Source of the DNA: Nakamurella lactea DSM 19367
GTDB lineage: Bacteria; Actinomycetota; Actinomycetes; Mycobacteriales; Nakamurellaceae
Direction: 5' to 3'
Length of the DNA: 64,000 nucleotides
Assembly: GCF_000426645.1 (NCBI RefSeq)
Contig: NZ_AUFT01000016.1
Location: forward strand, 1-64,000
The notes beneath the pieces are model-generated. The model was not told the DNA's origin. It saw nothing but the letters and a program-made list of their open reading frames with translations, and did no database searches. Position 1 is the stretch's first letter, and every line of letters begins with the position of its first letter. The translations under genes and the position numbers were made by a program. Shown here piece by piece: positions 57,310 to 64,000 of this stretch.

Positions 57310-60300
57310 TCAGAATTCCCATGGAACTGGGCGTTCCGGCCGATAGCTGCAGAACGTTCCGGTCCGGACCGCCGTCTGCAGATGACGTCCGACTTCTGGG
57401 TGCAGCGCCGAGAGGTGCCGGATCGCCGTGTGGATCCGGAATCTGACGGTCTTGCGCATGCGCTCCGTGGCCGACGAGGCGACCCTCGGTCGGCCGCCCA
57501 GTCCGGTCACCGCCCCCAGCTCGTCGATCAGAGCCGCGCGCTCGACCCGATATCGCTCGCTGCGAACGGGATCGGCGTCGGCATCGGCCTGCTGGAGCTG
57601 CTCCTGCAGATCGGCCAGCCGGCGTCGGTAGTCGGCGATGGCCCGGCGATCGGCCAGCGGGCCGGCATCGGAGCGGTCCGGGGCTGCACCGACCAGCTCG
57701 GCCACGTGGATCTCGCGTCCCGGTGCGCGCAACAGCGCCGCGAGATCGTGCAGGCCCTTGGCGTCCTTGACCTGGACCCGCCGTCCGGCGTAGTCGATCA
57801 GCCAGGCGTCGCCCTCGCAGCGGAACACGGATGCCGGCACCGGTGACCCCGCATCCGGCAGCCGCCGCGGGACGATCGGCTCGATCAGCAGCCCGAGCCG
57901 ATCGAGCAGGTCACCGACCCGACCCCAGCAGGCCGCACCGATCCCGTCGATGACGAACAGCCTGCGGTACGGCTGCAACTGACGGTGAACCGCGGCGGCG
58001 GCCGCGCGGTGCCCGGTCCGCACCGCAGCCTCGCCGGCCACCCACATGGCCCCCAGCCATTCCGAGTCCATCGGTCGTGCCATCCGGCCGTCGCCGATCA
58101 GCCCGTCCAGCAGGTCCCGCGCCTCGTCGTCCGGCGCGCACGGGATCCGCAGCACCGCATGGTCGACGGCCGAGAACGTCGGCAGTCTTGCGTCGTTCAG
58201 GGCCGTGGTGAACACCTGCCAGGCCTCGTCCCGCAGGCCCAGTTGCAGCAGCCGGTCGTAGTGCTGGCTCGCCGTCAGCAGCAGTCCGTTGACGCTGCCG
58301 GCCCGGTCCGCCATGGCCGCAGCCCGGCAGGTCAGCTCCGCCGACAGTTCATAGCGACCCTGCATCAGTGCCCGCATGGCCCGCCACAGCGGTGGGTAGA
58401 AGCCGAAACGGTCCTGGCGCAACGGTTCACCCGCCACGGCATAGGCGTTGATCTCCCGGTCGACGGCCGGCCAGTCACCGGATTCGGCGAGCGCGACCAG
58501 CCGCAGGCGGCGGCCCAACAACTCGGTCTGACGATCGCCGACGGACCGCCCGACATCGGCCACTTCGGTGGCCGCGGCGAGCCGGGCCGCCACGTCGTCC
58601 GGACCGGCGATCGCATCGCACAAGGCGGCCAAAGCGCCCGCCAACGAAGGCGAATCGCCGATCCGGCGAGCCATCGCCACCGCCTGCTCGGCGAGCTCCC
58701 GGCGGCGCGGGATCGACTCGGCGTGGGTGAGGGCCACGGACAGCCGGGCCAGCAGCGCGACCCGGATCGAGGAGTCCAGCTCGTCCAACATGTTCAGCGC
58801 TGAGCGCAGCAGATCGATCTGCTCGGCGTCCAGCCAGCCCACTTCGAAACCGACCGGCCCGCCGGCATAGCCGAGCGCCGCGTGGGCGAAGCTGTTGGCG
58901 TCGCCGGAGTCTCGGGCCGATCGGGCCGCATCGCGGAAAGCGGTCCTGGCGCCGACCGGATCGCCCGCAGCCGCGCATGCGTCCCCGAGCCGGATCAGCA
59001 GGGCGTCGCGGTCGACGACCTCCGGTGCGCGGGGCAGCAGCGCGAGGGCGTCGGTCAGATGCCGGACGGCCGCGTCGTTGGCCACCGTCGCGGTAGCCGC
59101 CTCGGCTGCGGCGATGGCCGCTTCGACCGCCGGTGCGGCAGGCCCGCCGAGTTCGGCCGCGGCGGTCAGGTGCCCGGCGATCGCCGCGGCCTCCCGGTCC
59201 CGGGCACCGTTGTGTGCCGCAAGTGCCAGCGCCGCCCGCTCGTGCCGGTCGCGGCGGGAACGGTCGCCCGGTGCCGCGCGCAGTGCCTCGGCGATCAGCG
59301 CGTGCACGAACGCGACGGTGTGCGGCGCGCGTCGGCGGATCAGGCCGGCATCGATCGCCTGCCGTACTGCTTCGTCCCACGATGCCGCATCCTTTCCTGC
59401 CACCGCGGCGGCCACCGCTTCGTCCGCCTCGTTCCCGAGAATCGCTACCGCACTGAGGATCTCGACCACGGACGACGACAACCGGGCCAACCGGCGATCG
59501 AGTACCAGGCGTACCGATGTCGGCAGCGCCATCGGCAATCCAGCAGCGCGCAGTGATCCCTCGGCCCGGAGCAGCCGGACGATCTCGCCCGCGAAAAACG
59601 GGTTGCCGGAGGTCCGCTGGTGCAGGGTGGCGAGCTGTTGTGGTGGCAGTTGCACGCCGGTCAACCCGAGGATCGCCCGGTCCAGGGCCGGACGGTCCAG
59701 GCCGCGCAGCACCAGCCGCCGGTCGGGATGTACCGAGAAGGTCAGTTCCGCATCATCGAGTTCGTCGTCCCGGTAGGTGCCGATGAGCAGCACCGGTAGG
59801 GCGACGACGTCGACGGCCAGATAACCGAGCAGGGCGATGGTGTCGCGATCCGCCCAGTGCAGGTCGTCCAGCACCACCAGCCAGGGACGGGTGCCCGCCT
59901 GCCGCAACCGCCGGGACGCTGCGGCGAACAGGCCCGATCGGTCGGCGGCGGCGGGAACCGTCCCGGCTGCGCGCGCCGCCGCCGGCTGCTCGGCGATCAG
60001 CGGCAGATCCTTGGCACCACCGGTCAGGGTGGACAGAATCGTCGCCCACGGGCCGAACGCAGGCCCGTCGGCTGGCCGGCAGCCACCCCTGGCAATCGCG
60101 AAACCGTTGCGGGTCAAGCGGTCCGCGAGCTCCACCGTCAGTCGGGTCTTGCCGATGCCGGCCTCGCCGCCGATCAGCGCGACGGAACCGTGCCCGCGCG
60201 CGGCCTCGTCGGCCGCCGCCAACAGCTCGGCGAGCTCCGGATCGCGACCGACGAACGGCGTCACCCCGTCATTGTCGCGCCGATCCGGACTGTTGGATAC

Positions 60301-60381
60301 GCCCTGGGCGCGGGCGGTGTCCCGCCCGGCCCCCGACCGGCCGGTGCGGACGTCAGCCTGTGGTTGTTGCCAGCTGGGCAT
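57310..60381 (-). CDS. AAA ATPase/TPR regulator with divergent C-terminal domain
   Basis: Up to 1023 residues; ATG 60381 overlaps the ROK gene by 29 bases, and GTG 60264 (VTPFVGRDPELAELL) is an alternative. AAA_16: Walker A LIGGEAGIGKTRLTVELAD, Walker B WLVVLDDLHWADRDTIALLG, followed by RTSGNPFFAGEIVRLLRAEG. TPR-like region about 390-830. Instead of a LuxR HTH the end has WLIDYAGRRVQVKDAKGLHD (a winged-helix-like strand set), a coiled segment, and VASSATERMRKTVRFRIHTA, IRHLSALHPEVGRHLQTAVR, a C-terminal domain found in actinobacterial AAA proteins. Probably a large STAND-type sensor/regulator. Confidence 0.82.
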   Translation of the reverse strand: MPSWQQPQADVRTGRSGAGRDTARAQGVSNSPDRRDNDGVTPFVGRDPELAELLAAADEAARGHGSVALIGGEAGIGKTRLTVELADRLTRNGFAIARGGCRPADGPAFGPWATILSTLTGGAKDLPLIAEQPAAARAAGTVPAAADRSGLFAAASRRLRQAGTRPWLVVLDDLHWADRDTIALLGYLAVDVVALPVLLIGTYRDDELDDAELTFSVHPDRRLVLRGLDRPALDRAILGLTGVQLPPQQLATLHQRTSGNPFFAGEIVRLLRAEGSLRAAGLPMALPTSVRLVLDRRLARLSSSVVEILSAVAILGNEADEAVAAAVAGKDAASWDEAVRQAIDAGLIRRRAPHTVAFVHALIAEALRAAPGDRSRRDRHERAALALAAHNGARDREAAAIAGHLTAAAELGGPAAPAVEAAIAAAEAATATVANDAAVRHLTDALALLPRAPEVVDRDALLIRLGDACAAAGDPVGARTAFRDAARSARDSGDANSFAHAALGYAGGPVGFEVGWLDAEQIDLLRSALNMLDELDSSIRVALLARLSVALTHAESIPRRRELAEQAVAMARRIGDSPSLAGALAALCDAIAGPDDVAARLAAATEVADVGRSVGDRQTELLGRRLRLVALAESGDWPAVDREINAYAVAGEPLRQDRFGFYPPLWRAMRALMQGRYELSAELTCRAAAMADRAGSVNGLLLTASQHYDRLLQLGLRDEAWQVFTTALNDARLPTFSAVDHAVLRIPCAPDDEARDLLDGLIGDGRMARPMDSEWLGAMWVAGEAAVRTGHRAAAAAVHRQLQPYRRLFVIDGIGAACWGRVGDLLDRLGLLIEPIVPRRLPDAGSPVPASVFRCEGDAWLIDYAGRRVQVKDAKGLHDLAALLRAPGREIHVAELVGAAPDRSDAGPLADRRAIADYRRRLADLQEQLQQADADADPVRSERYRVERAALIDELGAVTGLGGRPRVASSATERMRKTVRFRIHTAIRHLSALHPEVGRHLQTAVRTGTFCSYRPERPVPWEF

Positions 60382-61540
60382 CCCTGGCGATCAACAGGCT
60401 GCCCATCAGCTCGGCCCGAATACCCAGAGCTGCCGGATGGACGTGGACCTGGTTGTCCCGTCCTGGCTGCGCCAGCCGTTGAACCGACTCATCCAATCCG
60501 GCGATGAATTCCGGCCCGGCAAGTACCAGCTCGCCGCCGATCACCAAGGCGGCCGGGTCGAGCAGCGCGCACAGGTTGGCCAACACCATGCCGAGGGTGC
60601 GCCCGGACTCGGCGAGTACCTTCCGGGCGACCGGGTGCGCGGCGAGCTCCGGCAGGTTCTCCCGAAGATCGGGAACGCCGGGATACAGGTTGCCGATCTG
60701 CTCGAGTACCTGACCGACCGACACCACCGTCTCCAGGCATCCACGATTCCCACATCGACACCAGGCGCCGTCCGCCCGCAATTGGGTGTGGCCGATCTCC
60801 CCGGCGGCGCCGGCATGGCCCCGCAGCACCTGCCCGTTGATCACCACGCAGGCGCCGACGCCACCGGAGGCCTTCACGTAGATGAAGTTCTGGTACGACA
60901 CGGCCGCGCCGGCATGCAGTTCGGCGATCGCGCCGAGGTTCGCGTCGTTGTCGATGACCACGCTCAGCCCGGTGCGCAGGCCGAGTTCCTCCACCAGGTC
61001 CACCCCGGACCAGTTCCGCAGGATCGTCGGCGAGGACACCATCCGGCGAGCCGCGTCCAACGGGCCGGGAACCCCGACACCGCAGATCGTCGGCTGTTCG
61101 GCGGCGGCGAGCCCGGCCCCGTCGATCAGGTCGGCGACGAGCTCGGCCGCCGCGCCCATCGCGGCATTGGCATCGTCGTCCACCGGAAACGGTGTCCGAT
61201 CCTCGGCCCGCACCGTCAGGTCCAGGTCGGCGATGGCCACGGCGATGTGGTCGTGGCCGAAGTCGATCCCGACGACGGTGCCGCCGGGATACCGGGCAAC
61301 CAGTCGTCGGCCCGGCCGGCCGCGGCCGCCGTCGGACTGCCCTGGCTCCTCGCCGATCACCCCCATGGCCAACAGGTGGTCGACCGCCTTCACCACCGCT
61401 GACCGGCTGAGCCCGAGTGCCCGTTCGAGCTCGGCCCGGGACACCGCCGGACCGCTGCGCAGCACGGCCAGCACACCGGCTTGAGCGAGCCGGTGGGAGC
61501 GGGCAGATGAGCTTTCCCGGCCGCCTTCCTCGAGGTCCAT
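60353..61540 (-). CDS. ROK-family transcriptional regulator
   Basis: 395 residues from ATG 61540. N-terminal HTH: SRAELERALGLSRSAVVKAV, DHLLAMGVIGEEPGQSDGGR, GRPGRRL. ROK fold: VVGIDFGHDHIAVAIADLDL, GVGVPGPLDAARRMV, VVIDNDANLGAIAELHAGAA (D-N-D), GVGACVVINGQVLRGHAGAA, GEIGHTQLRADGAWCRCGNR, GCLET with the zinc Cys/His set. D-N-D is kept, yet the usual sugar-kinase family members without HTH use it for catalysis; here it should bind sugar. Likely regulator of the divergent GH3 gene. Confidence 0.92.
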   Translation of the reverse strand: MDLEEGGRESSSARSHRLAQAGVLAVLRSGPAVSRAELERALGLSRSAVVKAVDHLLAMGVIGEEPGQSDGGRGRPGRRLVARYPGGTVVGIDFGHDHIAVAIADLDLTVRAEDRTPFPVDDDANAAMGAAAELVADLIDGAGLAAAEQPTICGVGVPGPLDAARRMVSSPTILRNWSGVDLVEELGLRTGLSVVIDNDANLGAIAELHAGAAVSYQNFIYVKASGGVGACVVINGQVLRGHAGAAGEIGHTQLRADGAWCRCGNRGCLETVVSVGQVLEQIGNLYPGVPDLRENLPELAAHPVARKVLAESGRTLGMVLANLCALLDPAALVIGGELVLAGPEFIAGLDESVQRLAQPGRDNQVHVHPAALGIRAELMGSLLIARDAQLATTTG

Positions 61541-61810
61541 ACCCCGAACTCTAAGTGAGAGGCTTTTGTTGTCAAGACGCAAAATTGACGCCCGACTGTG
61601 CCAAAGAAAACAAGTTGCTTGAAGCATTGACCGGTTCGAGATTTCGGGCGTAGCGTTTATCGCACAGCGCATCTCACCGTCGGACCGACCCATCCGGTTC
61701 GACGCGATGGTCATTCCCATTTGGCGGTATCTGGGCTCACGCACGGTGAGTCCCGATCGTTGCGCGGCAATTATGCCGTGTATTAGCAGAATGAGTCCTG
61801 GGAGGGACAG
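61541..61810. promoter_or_regulatory. AT-richer divergent promoter region of ROK and GH3 genes
   Basis: Minus strand: TTGACA (61575-61570) and TAGAGT (61553-61548), 16 bases apart, end 7 bases before ATG 61540, so the ROK mRNA looks leaderless. TTTTG and CAAAA flank the -35 region (61564-61568, 61580-61584) and may belong to an operator. Plus strand: TTGACC at about 61627 and TAGCGT at about 61651 are an alternative promoter. Low GC sets this stretch apart. Confidence 0.5.
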
Positions 61811-64000
61811 ATGCAGGTCAATCGCAGAGCACTGTTGAAACTCACCGGCGCCGGCGCCGTCGCGGCCGGCGTGGCCACCGTCAGCCCGGCAGCGGCCACC
61901 GCCGCCGTGACCGGCAGCAGGCCGGCGACGCCGAGCGCGCCGGCCGGCCTTGGGGGTGACGTCACCTCGCCGCCGGTGGTCCAACCCGGATCTGCTGTGG
62001 CGATCGCGAAGGCCCGCCGGCTGGTGGCCCAGATGACGTTGGACGAGAAGATCGTGTTCTGCCACGGGGCGCCGGCGACCCAGGGTTTCACCGGCAGCAT
62101 CCCGGCCAATACCCGGCTCAACATCCCTGCACTGCGGATGGCCGACGGACCCAGCGGTGTCGGCAACGGATCGGTAGGGGTCACCCAGTGGCCCGACTCG
62201 AAATCGCTGGCCGCGACCTGGGATGTCGCCGCCGCCACCGCCTATGGCCGGGCGTACGGCGCCGAGCAGGCCGGGAAAGGGCACAACTTCGCGCTGGCCC
62301 CGTGCATCAACATTCTGCGGTTGCCGTATTGGGGCCGGTCATTCGAGACCTACACCGAGGACCCATATCTCAATGGTGAGCTGGCGGCCAACACGATCAG
62401 CGGCATCCAGTCCAACTACGTGATCGCGACCGTCAAGCACTTCGCGGCCAACAATCAGGAGACCCTGCGCAACTCGATCGACGTCGTCGTTTCGCAGCGG
62501 GCGCTGCAGGAGTTGTACTTCCCCGGCTTCCGGGCCGCCGTGCAGCACGGCGGCGTCGGCGCGGTGATGACGTCCTACAACAAGGTCAACGGGACCTGGG
62601 CCAGCGAGAACCGCGGCAACGTGCAGGAAACCTTGCGGGAGACGTGGGGTTTCGACGGCATCACCATGTCGGACTGGGGCGGAACGCACAGTACGGTGCA
62701 GACCGCGAAGGCGGGTTCCGACATCGAGATGCCGCGCGACAGCTATCTCGGTGACGCGCTGAAGGCGGCCGTGCTGGACGGTTCCGTCAGCGAGGACACC
62801 GTCGACTCGATGGTGGTACATGTGCTCACCGCCATGTTCAGGGTCGGCCTGTTCGACCATCCGCTTCCCGACCCGACAACCGTGGTGGACAAGGTGGTCA
62901 GTTCACCGGAGCATCTCGAACTCGCCCGCAAGCTGTCGGTCGAAGGCAGCGTCCTGCTCAGGAACCGGGGCGGCGCGCTGCCGTTCCGTCGGCCGAGATC
63001 GATCGCGGTCATCGGTGACGCGGCAGATGCCGGAGCACAGACGCACGGCGGCGGATCCGGCAGTGTCAACGCCAACGGCACCGTCGTCACCCCCTTGGCG
63101 GGCATCACCGCCAGGGCCGGCCGGATTCCGGTCAGCTACAGCCAGGGCACCCTCGGTATCCAGGCGCTGCCGATCGTCCCGGCCTCGGCGTTCGGCAGCG
63201 GCCTGACCGCGACGTACTACGCCTCAACGGATCTCAGTGGAACTCCGCTGGCAACCGAGACCGTGCCGAACCTGGACATCCGGAGCACCCCGGCTCCGGT
63301 GGCCGCGGAGACGGATGGGTGGTCGGCGAGTTACGTGGGTACGTTCACCGCCGAAACCGCCGGCGGGTACCGCTTCTCGCTGCAGGCCGGCGGCGTCACC
63401 ACCCTCACCATCGACGGGCAGCTGTTGCTCACCTTCCGCACCGGCGCCGAGTCGGTGCAGAATGCGCTGGTGACCCTCACCGCCGGGGCACACGACTTCG
63501 CCATCAGCTACGTCTCGGCGACGCCGGTCCCCGGCGGTCGGGTGCCGCGCACCTCGTTGCACCTGGGATATCAGGTCGGCTATGACGAACTGCACGCGGC
63601 AGCGGCCGCGGCCGCTGCCGCGGCAGACGTGGCTGTGGTGGTCGTCGCGGACATCACCAGTGAGGGGATGGACCGTTCGACGTTGAGTCTGCCGGCCGAT
63701 CAGGACGCACTGATCAGCGCCGTCGCAGCGGCGAATCCGCGGACGGTGGTGGTGCTGAACACCTCCGGCGCGGTGCTGATGCCGTGGCTGACGGACGTCG
63801 ACGGCGTGATCGCCAACTGGTATGCCGGGCAGGAACAGGGGAATGCGATCGCCGAGATGTTGTTCGGTGACAAGGAACCCGGCGGTCGGCTGCCGGAGAC
63901 CTTCCCGGCGTCCGACGACCAAGGGCCGGCGAAGACCACCGTCGAGTTCCCCGGCGATGGGGTGCAGGTCTATTACGACGAGGATCTGGCGATCGGTTAC
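61811..64000 (+). CDS. secreted glycoside hydrolase family 3 protein with PA14 domain (runs off right edge)
   Basis: ATG 61811 follows GGGAGGGACAG. Open for 730 codons to the window end. Tat-type signal NRRALLKLTGAGAVAAGVAT. GH3 N-domain: ARRLVAQMTLDEKIVFCHGA, ALRMADGPSGVG, WGRSFETYTEDPYLNGELAA, YVIATVKHFAANNQET (K-H), AVMTSYNKVNGTWASENRGN, FDGITMSDWGGTHSTVQTAK with nucleophile Asp near 287. GH3 C-domain: GSVLLRNRGGALPF. A PA14-like insertion at about 460-585 (GLTATYYASTDLSGTPLATE, GGYRFSLQAGGVTTLTIDGQ), then VAVVVVADITSEGMDRSTLS and NWYAGQEQGNAIAEMLFGDK. A beta-glucosidase/xylosidase-like exoenzyme. Confidence 0.9.
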   Translation, partial: MQVNRRALLKLTGAGAVAAGVATVSPAAATAAVTGSRPATPSAPAGLGGDVTSPPVVQPGSAVAIAKARRLVAQMTLDEKIVFCHGAPATQGFTGSIPANTRLNIPALRMADGPSGVGNGSVGVTQWPDSKSLAATWDVAAATAYGRAYGAEQAGKGHNFALAPCINILRLPYWGRSFETYTEDPYLNGELAANTISGIQSNYVIATVKHFAANNQETLRNSIDVVVSQRALQELYFPGFRAAVQHGGVGAVMTSYNKVNGTWASENRGNVQETLRETWGFDGITMSDWGGTHSTVQTAKAGSDIEMPRDSYLGDALKAAVLDGSVSEDTVDSMVVHVLTAMFRVGLFDHPLPDPTTVVDKVVSSPEHLELARKLSVEGSVLLRNRGGALPFRRPRSIAVIGDAADAGAQTHGGGSGSVNANGTVVTPLAGITARAGRIPVSYSQGTLGIQALPIVPASAFGSGLTATYYASTDLSGTPLATETVPNLDIRSTPAPVAAETDGWSASYVGTFTAETAGGYRFSLQAGGVTTLTIDGQLLLTFRTGAESVQNALVTLTAGAHDFAISYVSATPVPGGRVPRTSLHLGYQVGYDELHAAAAAAAAAADVAVVVVADITSEGMDRSTLSLPADQDALISAVAAANPRTVVVLNTSGAVLMPWLTDVDGVIANWYAGQEQGNAIAEMLFGDKEPGGRLPETFPASDDQGPAKTTVEFPGDGVQVYYDEDLAIGY

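Overview
The window is a high-GC actinobacterial chromosome segment. The signs are very GC-rich codon use, many GTG/TTG starts, ATGA/GTGA gene overlaps, apparently leaderless promoters, a SARP-type regulator, and a Glp/GlpR cell-division pair. Genus cannot be fixed from the sequence alone.

Left part (1 to about 16.1 kb): an accessory region with sparse genes, lower GC in places, and much mobile-element debris. It begins inside the 3' end of an IS1380-type transposase, followed by a short 5' remnant of a DNA methyltransferase. It then holds small secreted proteins, a glutamic (G1) peptidase overlapping a lipoprotein, a stand-alone TIR-domain protein of defence type, a sigma factor/anti-sigma-like membrane protein pair, an IS21-family element with a frameshifted istA and possible cargo, more secreted or lipoprotein genes, a GNAT remnant, a HIT/Nudix pair, and a decayed IS256-type transposase. 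It ends at a tRNA-Arg(CCT) gene whose 3' end faces the accessory DNA, which fits integration at that tRNA.

Middle (16.2 to 40.2 kb): gene-dense and chromosomal in character. It holds MmcQ/YjbR and macro-domain proteins. A biotin-uptake locus (EcfT/BioN, EcfA/BioM, thiolase, alpha/beta hydrolase) is separated from bioY, an acyl-CoA ligase-like gene and a second hydrolase by a myo-inositol catabolic block (iolG, iolE-C-B-D). Next come a MogA/MoaB-like protein, an LEA-like helical protein, MscL, a SAF-domain protein, a lipoprotein aldose dehydrogenase, an FmdB zinc ribbon and 5-formyl-THF cyclo-ligase. The block ends with the cell-division set glp (MoeA-like) - rimJ-like - glpR - comB-like and a tRNA-Ala(CGC) with a strong terminator.

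Right part (40.2 to 64 kb): more variable. A secreted protein with two almost identical 126-residue repeats lies just after the tRNA-Ala and a copy of the tRNA tail. It is followed by a divergent SDR/LysR pair with a palindrome between them, an MGT-type glycosyltransferase divergent from a 1183-residue SARP-AAA-TPR regulator with three 14-bp direct repeats in the shared promoter, a HdeD-lipase fusion, a glycine-zipper protein, a MarR regulator with an epoxide hydrolase, an ogt-2OG oxygenase operon, a GAP-family membrane protein, a DUF427 protein, a methyltransferase, and a second large AAA/TPR regulator. The last locus is a ROK regulator divergent from a Tat-type secreted GH3 glycosidase that runs off the right edge.

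No CRISPR array, rRNA or complete prophage is visible. The most novel-looking observations are the TIR protein with an AbiJ-like N-terminal region, the G1 peptidase-lipoprotein pair, the split biotin locus with acyl-CoA enzymes, the direct-repeat SARP promoter, the tRNA-Ala tail duplication beside a repeat-rich secreted protein, and the HdeD-lipase fusion.
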